DNA of 64,000 nucleotides, from positions 1 through 64,000 of the forward strand of contig JAPZLL010000062.1 of the NCBI GenBank assembly GCA_036250225.1, in the 5' to 3' direction. Below the pieces are notes generated by a model. It saw nothing but the letters and a program-made list of their open reading frames with translations, was not told the DNA's origin and searched no databases. Positions 1 to 10,726 of the stretch are shown piece by piece (positions within the stretch are counted from its first letter, which is position 1; every line of letters starts with the position of its first letter). A program made the position numbers and the translations under genes. Origin of the DNA: Cercophora sp. LCS_1. Its lineage: Eukaryota; Ascomycota; Sordariomycetes; Sordariales; Lasiosphaeriaceae.

Positions 1-136
1 CAGTTTTGGGTGCGCAGAAGTGGTCCGTGTGTCTTGCTGATGTGAAATCCCTGGGAACAGATCCGAGTCCCCGCTCGGAATGAGAAGAACAGGCCCTTAA
101 ACGCGAACTTTCCACGCGACGCGACACCCTTCACTT

Positions 137-1304
137 TTGCAACCACGATATCTCGATACAATGAAGCTCAATTTGGCTGGTTTCGGGGCCAAAATAACGA
201 AAAATCGCGGCCGCAATGGCGAGTTATCGCCAGTTGCCCGTGCAGCTATTTGCTCCGCTGTGGCATGCGGTAAAAGCTACTGTGCTGTCGCAGAGGCGTT
301 TGGCGTATCCGTCGGTGCCGTGCAGGATTGCCTTCAACGCTGTGAAACTCAAGGCAACTTCGATTCCAAACCTCGAAAAGGGCGTCCTTAGAAGCTTATA
401 TGAGCCGAGAAGCGGTATATTCTTACTCTTATGAAAAGAAACCGGAGGTTGGCTAAAAAAAGCCTTAGTAACAGCAACGGGGTCAAAGGTATCATACTCA
501 ACGATCCGTCGATGCCTTTGCGCCTATAACATGCGGAAATGGAAAGCAATGAAAGAGGATACCTCTCTCAAAGGAAGCTGCTCAAATAAGGTACGACTGG
601 GTATGCGCATGGCTTGAAGATATTGAGGAGTTGTTAAAAGTTCGTCGTTTATTTTGACCCTAAAAGAGAGGTATGCTAATTCGATTTAGACACTCTTCTC
701 TGATGAGAGTTCTTGTCAGAATAACACCTCAAATCCAACTGCCTGGGTATTTCGTTTCCCTTCTGAGAAGTTCGACAAGCGATTTGTCAATTCAAAGAAT
801 CATGTCAAGGCTAACATCTCGATCATGGTGTGGGCAACGGTGTGGAAGGGTGGTCGAAGTGACCTTATGATCATGACGAGAGATGAGGACGCCCCACGAA
901 AAGGGTATACAGCTAAATCGTACCAAAAGGTTCTTCAAGAGGGCCTCTTACCACATTACGATGGTACCAGGCATTTCCAGCAAGATAATGCTGAGATTCA
1001 TGTGTGCGAATTTACTCGAGAGTGGCTTGGCGGGAAGGGGATCGAGCGGGTGGATTGGCCGCCGCGCGGTCCTGATTTGAATCCGATTGAGCATGTTTGG
1101 GCTGCTCTAAAGAGGAACCTGAAGAAAATTTTCCCTGATCTATGGGAATTAAAAAGAAACGGGCTCAATATTGGGGAATTTAAGGAGAAACTGAAGGCGG
1201 CGTGGTGGGCGATTGAGCAAGCTGATATTGACAAGCTGATTGACTCGTTGCCGCGGCGGCTTGCAGCGGTGAAGAAAGCCCGGGGTTGGTATACAAAATA
1301 TTAA
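137..1304 (+). mobile_element. Degenerate Tc1/mariner-type transposase
   Basis: Relic of a cut-and-paste DNA transposase. Positions 137-391 encode an N-terminal helix-turn-helix region (a Val-Gly-Ala-Val-Gln recognition-helix-like stretch) that ends in a Lys-Gly-Arg-Pro linker typical of Tc1 proteins. Positions 825-1304 encode the DDE_3 endonuclease C-terminus. It shows QQDNAEIH (second catalytic Asp) and DWPPRGPDLNPIEHVW, the hallmark third-acid motif of Tc1/mariner. Between 391 and 825 the homologous reading (a FSDES-like first catalytic site around 690-710) is recoverable only by changing frame several times, and stops interrupt it. The element is therefore not autonomous. No clear terminal inverted repeats were found. 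The left end may lie before the window. Family assignment is solid, subfamily is not. Confidence 0.85.
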
Positions 1305-1698
1305 AGCCCAGGCTCAGGGCTTCTATCTGGTAGTAACGGATTGCTATAATGTATGTTGGTTGTTGAGATAACACTTGTTGAAGTCTACCGGTTAAAATGT
1401 GGGTGGCTGGGTTTTGGTGGGGTGTATGCAGACTTTTGACCCCTCATTGTACTCAACTTTGTGGTGAGGTCGGTGTGGATGCGCGATATTCATCCTGCGG
1501 GGCTATACGTGGCAACTGTAGTGTTGGTTGGCGGACAACGAATGGTTGAGGGTCCTTGCATCCAAGCGTGACAACTGGCGTAATGAAACAGCGTGCTCCA
1601 CAGAATAAAGTCATCTGAACGGTATGTTGACGTGGCCAGGCAGTTGGGCTCTGACCGATGAGTTTGAATAATATGTGCCTCGGCCACAAATTTGGCTG

Positions 1699-1739
<41 letters not shown>

Positions 1740-1807
1740 CTTTCAACGCGCCCCTCCTCCCTTCCCCATCAACTCTTCATCCAATTGCCTGCCTCCGCTT
1801 TCCTCGT
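1305..1807. other. Gap with no gene seen
   Basis: Flank between the transposon relic and the CorA-like gene. Apart from the T/A tract listed separately I see no coding signal. The part from about 1740 to 1807 is pyrimidine-rich and probably belongs to the leader of the following gene. Confidence 0.5.
1699..1739. repeat. T17-A24 homopolymer palindrome
   Basis: Seventeen T followed directly by twenty-four A form a self-complementary tract about 70 bp upstream of the CorA-like start codon. It could be a poly(dA:dT) nucleosome-excluding promoter element, or two poly(A) tails joined head to head after retroposition. Exact length may be affected by sequencing. Confidence 0.9.
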
Positions 1808-4265
1808 ATGACAACACCATCCGACGCGATATCAGACTACATGGCCTCCGGGGCCTCCAGGAACCTAGATGACCTGCATCATTCGGACCGAGATCCGGCC
1901 AACCCAAATTACCTAGCAGCAATCCAGGAGCTATTGGTTGTTATGGCCAAGCACAACTCTATCCGGATCCCCCCCGAGCTGTTTCCGACGCGCACTAGGA
2001 GCAACACTACCATGATCGACCCCAAAAGTGAAGACTACGACAGCAGTGAGACGATCGAGTACCAGCTTCGACAGCTCCCGTCTCAGTTCTCACCCCAGTT
2101 GGAAGGATGGGGTGAAGCCTTTCCTAGGCTACCAAAGCCAAAGGTGGAACAGTGGGATCCCAGGCGACCAAGATCGGCTGTGGAAGAGCGGGATCTGAGG
2201 CTACTAAGGCTGGTTGTGGAAGAGCGGGACAAGTTTGCAACGACTCGTCTGAACAATGTGCTAAGATGGGAAATCGGCAGAAATCCGCATCTAAACGGTG
2301 CATACATAGATTATAGCGAATTCGGATATGATAGACGGGGCTATGTGTGCAGGCTAGTGCAGGACTCAGCGATCCAAACCAATGCTGCAGCCCGTGAAAG
2401 CCCACTGAGATCCCCCAACTTCCCCAAAGAGATCGACGAGCACATTGTGAGCAATTCCCTCAGCAGGGCTGACTGTGTTAGATGATCGCTAACGTCTTGA
2501 TAGCTGTTTGGGGCAAATAGGTGGAGTTGGGTCGGGCAACGTTTCGGAAGAGAATGGTGGGAGCGACATTCTGCTAGTGTCTGTATCGCATCGAATTAAC
2601 AAAGCGCTGACTTGGTTAGGAAACTTGGGGTGGGCTGGTTGATGGAGGATATCCTACTTGCAATCGCCGTCCTCCAGATATGCCATGACACAGATCTAAT
2701 TAGGACCGGGGAGAACGGTTTCTCGAGACGGAGGCTAGGGAACTGCTTCTTGACGCAATTCCGGGACAAGTGGGAGCCGAGCCAAGACCTGTGGGGAACT
2801 TCAGACTACCGATGGGCACGCTCAGTCGAGTTCGACAGGTCGAGGTGGGAAGACCTTGTATTCCAATACCATATGAGAGTCTTCACAACTACTCGATGGC
2901 AAAGGCCGCGGCTTGGTATTGAAAGGCTATCGGGAAACTTGAAGCTTGTCGACAACGAGGACATGCGTAGTCTCTCCCTGTCTGAGATGCGCTACTCTGT
3001 CGGATTGAAAACTACGTGGGGATTAGACCCTCCCGTGTTTTCCCTCGTCACGGTGGCGGACAATGACAGCAGTCTAAGGGGACTTGAACAGCTGTGGAAC
3101 ACGAATGAATGGGAAACTGCTGAAATCCAACCTTCGATTTGCGCAACAGGAATTGCGGCTTTTGCCTTCAGGATTCACTCGCTGATTCCACAATGGGAGA
3201 GACAGTGGTCGTTGTTGATTGACGAGATCGAGAGAGAGTTTGAAAGCATTGTAAGTGGCCCCCGTCAATAAGTCATGGCTATTGTGTGGGTTTAACCTCT
3301 AGACATCATGTTCCAGCTCCACAAAAGTCTTTCGCCTAGCCGTCAGCGTGAAATCATGGTTGATAGCAGCGACCTCCGACTGTCCAGCTTCTATTTCGCC
3401 GTTATCCAGATCCTCCGCATTGCCGCCGACTGGATCCAAGAGAGCATAGATAACCTCCGCCAGACAGTGGACGACATGGAGCGGCTCTACTTTTCTCCAA
3501 CAGCCGCAGACAACTTTCCCACGTTCCTCCCCAGGGAGCCCAGGGAGCCCAGCGCAGCCATCAAGACGTTCAAGCAAAACTGGGACAGCGTGATGCTACA
3601 CCAGCAGCGATCTGGGACCGCTCTGCTGATCCGCATTTCGAAGTTGCAGGAGGAAACGAGGACCCTCAGGGACAGCGTGAGGTCACCCTCCATCTCTACG
3701 AGCACAGACCAGAGTTCTGACCTTATGCTAACGGATGTTCAACTGTTTTCCCTCCTGCTAGACACTTAACACAACGGCTGTCAATGAAGCAACAAAATCC
3801 ACACAAGTGAACAACTACATCCTAGTTTTCACCGTGGTCACCGTGTTTTACTTGCCGCTGAGCTTCATCACAGTATGTACCATATCAGGGTTCCTAAGGT
3901 TCTTTATTGAACTTTTCGCAGACTTGCTGACGCGCTTGCCTTCCTAGGCTTTCTTCACATTAGAGTTCTTTGACTGGGAGAACCCGAGGCAAATGAGATG
4001 GTTTATCGTCACGATTATCTCCGTGGCAGGCGCCACATATTTGTTCTCGTGGCTTTGGATACGGGCCGTACAAGATGCTGCGCAGAGACCAATCTACGTC
4101 AAAGCCTTTTTAGGATTTCATGATAAAGCCGCGGCAGCAAGGGATTGGTTTTGTAACAGGCTAGCCACGGTTGTGGCTGTGGGGCCGGATGCGGATCGGG
4201 CCGACACGGTCACTGCATCCGGCAGTGGAAATGGCTTTGACGGTTCCGGCCGAGAATGGGACTAG
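1808..4265 (+). CDS. CorA-like membrane protein lacking GMN
   Basis: Predicted 691-aa protein of the fungal CorA-like (Mg2+ transporter superfamily) type. Model: exons 1808-2446, 2504-2520, 2620-3250, 3317-3676, 3762-3872 and 3948-4265. All junctions keep phase. The tiny second exon is the weakest call, since the downstream donors tried (2577, 2579, 2583) do not keep phase. The C-terminus has the CorA layout: a long helical region, then LNTTAVNEATKSTQ, a first membrane helix (YILVFTVVTVFYLPLSF), a short loop and a second helix (FIVTIISVAGATYLFSWLW). The GMN selectivity motif expected in the loop is replaced by AFFTLEFF, so Mg2+ transport is doubtful. Such GMN-less forms are frequent in filamentous fungi. 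The N-terminal 400 residues are soluble and charged. Around 2150-2240 is a short internal repeat with two VEERD units. Confidence 0.8.
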
Positions 4266-4789
4266 CAGCCGCATTCGGGCATAAATAGTCCGGTGGCCGC
4301 ACCTCTGATCAGAGGAAGGTCGCGCTCTAATTGAACCCTTCGCACACACCTACCTTTGTACCCCTGACCATTCTGTTTTGAGATTCCTCTTCGATTACCC
4401 CGTTTCCCTGACGCTACCGCGTTATTTCGACTCAGGTTACCAGCAATGCGGAGGAATTCGTGCTGATATAATGGAACGAATGAGGATTCTTCAGATGTGT
4501 ATCTCTCAAGTAAGGTAATTAGTTTTTGGCTTTGCTTGCTACCATTAAGTGTCTAATTTGCTTTCAGCGGTATGCTACCTATGGTCGCCGTGCTGTCTGT
4601 ACTGTCTGTGGCCGGCGTGATGCTTCTCAAGTTGTCTCTAGGCTTCGGATCTTGGGTGTTCGCGTGTGGCCGTGCTGAATTGAGCTCACCTCGCAACAGC
4701 ATCTTGTCTTCCTATTTGGATGGAAAGACGGGCAGGGATCTTAGATTAAAGGTCCGGGGGAAGTGTCAGAATCTAGCGCTTGGAGCTAA
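4266..4789. other. Gap with no clear gene
   Basis: A possible intron (4508-4567, GTAAGG to TTTCAG) joins short reading frames, but the product would be under 60 residues and matches nothing I know. I do not call a gene. This may be flank of the neighbouring retrotransposon relic. Confidence 0.4.
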
Positions 4790-5450
4790 TTGATGCAAAA
4801 AGTTGTTGATTGTGCTGTTGTTATTCTGCAGAGCTGAGAAATCTCTGCCCCTGAGATGGCAGATGCCAAGCCGGAAACCTGCGCAGATTGGTCTCCACCG
4901 CGTCACATAAGCTGGTAGATTGCGAGGGTCTAAGGTGCGGCTCGAACCGGTCGTAGATGTACGGAAATTCTTCTTGTAGTGGCTCGCTTCCAGCGCTGGC
5001 TTTGTCTTCTTCTGTATCGACTGATCAGACCCCACTGTCTTCCTCTATTGCAGAGGGCTGTGGGTGCTCTGGTTCTGGCTCTTCCACTGCATTGAGTAGC
5101 TGTTATAACTAACTAAGCCGTATGTGAAGGCAGTCGTTTTTCAGTGCTTCAATATTGCAACTGAAGACCCTTTCGTTGAAAACCACGTCTCTCGTGCTAA
5201 TAACCTTGTTCGCTAGTGGATTCCAGATCTGATAGATATTTGTTGAGCCGTAGCCGACTAGTTTTCCAGTCCAGGCCCCTGGACTCAGTCGCTGGAGCCG
5301 ATTACTCTTCTTCAGAGCATCTGTCGTCAATGCAAGGGCTTTACACCGTAGGCTTGAAGGTGGGTTTGATTTGGCTTTCTGTCATCCACAAAAGAGCCGT
5401 CTCCGTGGGCGAGGAAGAACTGACGAAGGTGTGTGACTTGAACCTGGCCT
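4790..5450 (-). mobile_element. Ty1/copia polyprotein relic
   Basis: On the minus strand, 5330-5109 encodes a stretch with KLVGYGSTNIYQIWNP and KVISTRDVVFNE. This is the signature linking integrase to reverse transcriptase in Ty1/copia Pol. Upstream residues (KPNQTHLQAYG, then TTDALKKSNRLQRLSPGAW) fit the same region but need a frame change near 5340. Downstream, an acidic EEPEPE-type linker continues to about 4790 through stops. Only about 200 codons of Pol remain. No LTRs, protease or RNase H were identified, so this is a dead fragment. Confidence 0.8.
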
Positions 5451-5554
5451 GAGCCAAAGAGGTGGGCAAGGGCCGTAGTTTATATACAACGTGAAAGGGT
5501 GAGGTGGCCGTGCAATGCGTGGCAAGGGTGTGCGTTAGCTGGCGCAGGTACGCG

Positions 5555-5591
5555 TTAAGTGGCGGTGGCAGTGGCGGTGGCGGTGGTTGTC
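5555..5591. repeat. GGYGGT-type short tandem repeat
   Basis: A run of GGCGGT/GGCAGT hexamers lies inside a GT-rich stretch at roughly 5500-5600, next to the copia relic. It looks like a decayed minisatellite. No function is inferred. Confidence 0.6.
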
Positions 5592-5829
5592 ACACGCTGA
5601 ACGCCCCTGACACCTTGACTGGCACCACGGCCCACCGAATCGCGGTGGTTCTGGAGAGAGCTTATCAAGGTTCGGCCTGGAGAACCTTGATTTGCGCCAA
5701 TTGAGCAGAACTAGGCCACAATGGCCAGGAAGGTGTCAGAATGAAGAGGGTCCTGCCCAGAGGCCAGAACACCACCGGTCGGAGTATGGTGGAAAACGGC
5801 TGATCGGAGCTGATCGGAGCTACGAACAA

Positions 5830-5947
5830 GGCTGATCAGAGAGCCTAACCTCTTCCTCCCCCAAGTGTGGACCAGAATGGCATATGGAGGTGTGTAGTCC
5901 CCAAAGAATTCCTCGAGTCGGCAAGTCTTTGCGTTGAGGAGACGCAT
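5830..5947 (-). pseudogene. Truncated HET-domain gene remnant
   Basis: Reading down from the ATG at 5947-5945, the minus strand encodes MRLLNAKTCRLEEFF and then PPYAILVHTWG. This is the start of a fungal HET (heterokaryon incompatibility) domain. Right after HTWG the frame is lost: the normal GEEEV continuation is present only one base out of frame, in a G-run near 5855-5860. Nothing further of the domain is recognisable downstream. It is a decayed paralogue of the HET gene at 7818-9186, on the same strand 3.2 kb away. Upstream, two copies of CTGATCGGAG lie close together at about 5799-5819. Confidence 0.75.
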
Positions 5948-6181
5948 AGGAGACAGGACGGTACCAACAGAGTTCGTTGCAGGTAAAAATTGCTGTTGTG
6001 GGTGCAAAAAAAACTGCCGAGACTGCTCACCATTTGCTTAGGGCTAGACTTGCATATCCGAGTCAGTGCCAAGTACTACTCACGTGAAGCAGCACATGGG
6101 TACTAAACGAACGAATGAAGTAGCCACCGAAGTAACAGTAAAGGTACGAAGCCTGAGGCAGCAGCAACAAGATCTGGGTTT

Positions 6182-6437
6182 GGGGCCGAGAACTGGGTCG
6201 CTGGCGCTGGGCGATTTTCTGCCGGCAGAAAAAGTATGTAGCCCGTTGTTGCAGTACCAAATCTGGGCTCGGAAGTGCTCGGGCGCACGCCAGAAAGACG
6301 AGCTGCATACACGTGAAGGGGCCGAGAACTAGGTCTCTTACAATTTTTACGGTACGTGACGTTTGGCGGCAGAATAAGGAGGCGAGTAGCTCTTTCTGCC
6401 GGCAGAAAAGGTACGTAGCCCTCGGCGGCAGAATAAG
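6182..6437. repeat. Diverged direct repeat with 18-nt palindrome
   Basis: Two units share the order GGGGCCGAGAACT, then a perfect palindrome, then a GTAYGTAGCCC tail. Unit 1 starts at 6182 with its palindrome at 6215-6232 (TTTTCTGCCGGCAGAAAA). Unit 2 starts at 6318 with its palindrome core at 6393-6408. GGCGGCAGAATAAG also occurs twice (6365 and 6424). The units look like tandem copies of a small non-coding element. Long minus-strand frames across them are by-products of the repeat. Confidence 0.7.
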
Positions 6438-7817
6438 TGTCAGAAACACTGTACTCTGGAGAAATTGGTTGCAACTGACTACTTGATTGAATTGCTTGTC
6501 CTCGGCTTCTCTAGCTCCGCCAGAGAGCCTCTATTATAGTTTTGAGTGGTGGCAAAGTTGGTGGCAAATGGTGGCCATGGCCAGCTGAACTAACTACGTC
6601 AGCTCAGCTTCCATGGCCTTCTTTTCAGCTCCCCTGGCTACACCTCTTTTCTGACAATAAGCAAGAGTGAAATCTTAGATAAAATTTCTACCAGCAGAAC
6701 CACGTATGCGAATTACCTTTAATCAAGATAGTCCAAAGGTTGAAATTATCAACATTCAACTCTCCAGCGTCTCTTTAACCCATCATGACAGTATTAGCTT
6801 GAACAGGGCCGCTTCTTTTCCGAGATTAGGCGGCGTAGACGATTAGATTCTCGCACTCGAGCAGTTCCTCACACGCGGGCCGCTCTAGAAATATTATACT
6901 CGACGAGTCATTCTATTAGCATAGCATGTCGATGCTACTACATCTTCAGTAGGGATTTGAATTCTTCAGAGCTTTTCTCTCTGAAATTGGGACCTTTTGT
7001 TACGATACGAACAACACGCGCACCAATTACGTCTCAAACTGCTGTCATCGGCAAAATCATGCTCTGCTGATGTATACGATTACGCGTCTACAGGGTTATG
7101 CATTGCTAGGTAAGTGGTCAACTAATAAGGATAAGCAATTCTCTCGATCCTCCGATCCTGAAGGAATGGGTAAGGCGGAGTTAACCTTAACGCAGCCCAT
7201 TTTCTGCCTGTTGGCTACCTATCAAGTCAATGACGTGTCTTCCTTCCCTCGCATACTCAGCTTTGCTGATTCTATCTATGTATTTCTGTTTAGGCAGTAT
7301 CCGTGCATATGAGTAAGTCCGCGGCTAGGCGATCTCATTCTACACTGCTAGGTATCTTTATGGTACTTGCAAGCTTGTATGGTGGTAACTTTCGTAACAG
7401 ACATTTTCCTCCTTTGGTAATCCCAAATCGTAGCGTTAAACTGTAATAATACATACCGCACTATCTAGTAATCATTGCACTTGGTAAAAGAAGTGTCTAT
7501 GACAAGAAGTTATTTAGAAAAATGGACAATTTGCCCTGGGCGTAACGGACTCAAAAACACTAAAAAAGGTCAAGAGCAACACTTTGGAATCTGAATATAA
7601 TGTACACGATTTATCGACGTGTTAAAATTGCAGGGTTTTTCTACTCCTGTAGTTGGAGTGAAGGAAAGCGCGGCTAAGTGGTAGTAGAGGTCCCAAAACT
7701 AGGTCTTCGTAACTCCACCGCTATTTTAGACCCGTGGCAACTGTAGCCGAGGCAGCCCAGAACTGTGCCCCCTTGCTCAGTCTAGCTCAGTCTGGCTCAG
7801 CCTAAGGCGGCAATTGC
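6438..7817. other. AT-richer gap, no gene seen
   Basis: About 1.4 kb of lower-GC sequence with stops in all frames. One frame (7070-7312) has no recognisable similarity. Short CTCAGTCTRG repeats occur near 7777-7802. Probably decayed repeat DNA. Confidence 0.5.
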
Positions 7818-9186
7818 TCAGTTCCAAAAAAAGGAAAGGGAAATTCGTGGTATCGATTTTAGGGTCGTGAACTGGCTGTATCCCAGATCTGTAACACGGA
7901 ATTCGAAGCGCACTCGGCACACGTAGGCTGGGAGCATGGGTCGAAGGATCTTGGCCTCAAACGAGAGGGTGCAAGAGATTTCGCGTCGGGCGGGGATCGT
8001 GATGGGGTTGTTGATAAGGGAAAGCGGAAGGACAAGGGGAGCAATGTAACGATCGCGGAAGCTATAGTCATGGTGATAACGCACAAGCGACACGTGGGCG
8101 CCGCTATTGACGCAGGGGACAAGGTGGTTGTCGCCGTGGCCGTCGGGAATCGCCGTTGTGTCGTCGAACGGGGTTGTCGCAGGCAATGCTTCGCCTGGCA
8201 CTTGAAAAACTGGGACATTCAGCCGAACTTGATTCTTCCCGAAGTCCATTGTCCCAGAGAGCTCGTCATCGAGTGGTGTGTAAGGCGTCAGCCTCACGCT
8301 TCCATGGCCCTCAAAGCAAGCCGGCCGGGGGGCCAGTAAGCCGGATTTCTCGATAAGACTGCCCCCGGCGTGATATGACCACACGAAGATTGACATGTCA
8401 TCCGAGTTGTTCATTATTTCCATCTGCAGACGTAAAAACGCTTTGGTACCCTCGCCATACAGTAACGGCATGTTCACATCGAATATGCCCATGAGACTGT
8501 ACGCTTGGTCTTCGATACGTGTAGTGCTGCGCTTTGCGGCCCAGGACATGCGCTGCGCGGTGCTGCACCCATGAAGAATTGTGCGGATAGAATAAGGGCC
8601 ACTCCGGGTGTCGGGTGGTGGGACAAGAACAGATTTGTCGATGCCGGTGACGGATGCGATTTCAGTCACGAGGGTGGTTTTGGTGCCAATTTCTTCCCAG
8701 TCTGAGTCGAGGAACACGACAACAGACGGGGCAATGAGCTCTTGCAAGGTCCAACCGCGAGTAAACCACCTGCTGCGTGAGAAGGTGGATGGGTCGGGGG
8801 AGGCGACATCCGGAAGGTAGGCGTAACAGACCGCAGCGTCCTCGTACCTTGAGCAGCACGATAGGTTATTGGCCCGGGAAGTAACTTGAAGCACTTGAGA
8901 CATACCACTTGAACATGGAGTTGATAGCCTCGGAAAGTTCGGCGCTTGAGGACTTGTCGATGCAGCACGTGTCGATCCATATCCACCTAAATCCCTCTCG
9001 CCTGGCCACCTCGCAGGATCCTCGAATCTTCGCATAGCCCTTGAGTTTCTTGTACGTACTTGGTTCCGCTAGATGTCGGAATGTCACCTCCTCTTCGCCC
9101 CATGTGTGCGAGAGAATTGCGTATCGGGGCGCTTTCCGGCCGAAAAACTCGTGTGCTTTCTCGGTCGCTGTGCTAAGTAGTCGCAT
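7818..9186 (-). CDS. HET-domain protein
   Basis: Predicted 436-aa cytoplasmic heterokaryon-incompatibility (HET) domain protein. HET domains act as effectors of programmed cell death in fungal non-self recognition. Exons 9186-8906 and 8847-7818 flank a 58-bp intron (donor GTATGT, acceptor CTCAAG). The join restores FKWYEDAAVCYAYL. Hallmarks in order: YAILSHTWGEEEVTF (about 22-36), GFRWIWIDTCCIDK (64-77), SEAINSMFKWY (about 84-94), and RWFTRGWTLQELIAP (about 119-133). The MRLL start is typical of the family, and an in-frame upstream Met at 9315 is less likely. The C-terminal 250 residues contain the usual QAYSLMGIFDVNMPLLYGEG segment that follows HET domains, then no known domain: no NACHT, WD or ankyrin repeat. 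The reading frame is intact. Confidence 0.92.
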
Positions 9187-9397
9187 TTTGGGTGACCGTC
9201 CAGGTTCAGAAGCGGGTGTTGTCTTGTTGATGTGGTTGAGGCGGCTGTGACTTTGAAAAGAGGGGTAAATGGCACCAATGCACCAATCGCAGTTGCATTG
9301 TGAAGATCCAATCATTGGCGCGGTGCCTTAGTCAGGAAGTGAAGTCTGCGTTTCAAGACCGAGAGACAGTTGAGATACATGAAGGCTCGGGGCTAAC

Positions 9398-10006
9398 TCA
9401 GGGGGCCTGACAACTCCCCATCACACAGTCTGTTCGCAACAACTCCTGCTGCACAGACGCCGGCCTCCGCTCATCCTTCAACCACGTATTGCAAACTCCA
9501 CTCCCGCCACAGACAATCGCCAAATCGTCCCCAAGCGCAAAAGCCCGCTCACCGACAAACGTCTTGCTCAATATACCATCAGTGAGCAACATGCTCTCCT
9601 CGAGCACGAACCTCAGTCGAAAGTCTCTTGTCGGCGATGGTCCATATTCAGTCGTGTTGTATTTCTGTATTTCAATAGTCCATCTCCCCTGGTTCAAGTA
9701 CTCGGTGGTGCATGGTATAATCCATCCGTACGGTTCCTCGGTGTAGGCGTTCCAGCGAATGGTGCAATTGGTTGTTGATGGAGGGAAGGTGGCGTCTCCG
9801 TAGCGTGTAGTGCCGAAGGAGATGGTGTTCGGGTCGGTGATGGTTAGGAAGAGGGATGAGTACGGGGCATTGCCGGCGCGACCTGAGGGCGTGAATGTGC
9901 TGAGGGTAGAGATTTCCCAGGGTTTGAGAGGGGTGTTGGCCGAAGGTGTGGCGAAGGTTTGGGCTAAGAGGGGAAGAAGGTTGAACAGAATTGTTTTTAC
10001 CGCCAT
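9398..10006 (-). CDS. Small secreted cysteine-containing protein
   Basis: Single-exon 202-aa protein from the Met at 10006 (a 212-aa form from 10036 is possible). The second Met is preferred because a canonical signal peptide follows it at once: basic start, hydrophobic LFNLLPLLAQTFA, small residues at the probable cleavage site. The mature part has six cysteines, including a CGGSGVC pair and a C-terminal TDCVMGSC pair, and two N-glycosylation sequons (NCT, NTT). Extracellular and probably disulfide-bonded. I recognise no family. Small secreted Cys proteins are common effector or wall-associated candidates, but that is only a class inference. It is transcribed toward the HET gene on the same strand. 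Confidence 0.7.
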   Translation of the reverse strand: MAVKTILFNLLPLLAQTFATPSANTPLKPWEISTLSTFTPSGRAGNAPYSSLFLTITDPNTISFGTTRYGDATFPPSTTNCTIRWNAYTEEPYGWIIPCTTEYLNQGRWTIEIQKYNTTEYGPSPTRDFRLRFVLEESMLLTDGILSKTFVGERAFALGDDLAIVCGGSGVCNTWLKDERRPASVQQELLRTDCVMGSCQAP

Positions 10007-10726
10007 TTTGGTTGCCGGACTATCAAGTGCTCTCATGGAGACAATGCTCGAAGGCTGTGGATTTTGTTCCCATGTGTCGTTACTTGGTAAAGGTCACAGC
10101 GGCTTTTATTGCTGTGGTTGAGGATCGTGTCAATTCCTTTGGCAACGTTTCAACTTCAGGAATACTACCCACCATTTCACACAACATGACTCTGCATCAG
10201 CCACTGGGAAATGAGACAGATATTAGGTTGGTACTTGCCCCTCTTCCTTTGGCCGAGTTGGTCTTACTTCGCTTACCTTAAACCCGGGCTGGACGTTGAA
10301 TGGGACGATGACCGGTTAAATAGAAGAAGTAAGCGGTCTCTGTCCTCAACTCATGACCTGGGATGACTTGCAACATGCCATACGCTGTGTTCGTGGGCAT
10401 GAGTGTTGCTCGAAGTGAGAATCCTCATGATGCCAAGAAGTTGTGAATGCATTCTTGTCTGCAGCCAGGGGCATCATTCGCCAACCTAACCGCAACTGGT
10501 GCTGGGCATACCATCAACCTATACACACGATATTGGCAGTAAATGAGGGGTAAAATCGCGTTTGACGATCGCTGAACTAAAAGCCTCACTTCTTTTCTCG
10601 ACTGACATCGGGAATCGTCATCAACCATGACGGATCTCCATTCCGCTAAAGGCCGCACCCGTCCCCCTCAGTCTGGGGAAGGCTTTGCCGTTGTTGCTAT
10701 ACGGCTTATGCCATTGTAGGCGGTAT
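10007..10726. other. Gap with no gene seen
   Basis: Upstream region of the secreted protein gene (minus) and of the P450 relic (plus). No coding signal is supported. Confidence 0.5.

Noticed and set aside
1..1420. Terminal inverted repeats for the Tc1/mariner relic
   Set aside because: Similar GTTTTGGG/GGTTTTGG and GCAGA phrases near both ends are in direct, not inverted, orientation and too short. Ends remain undefined.
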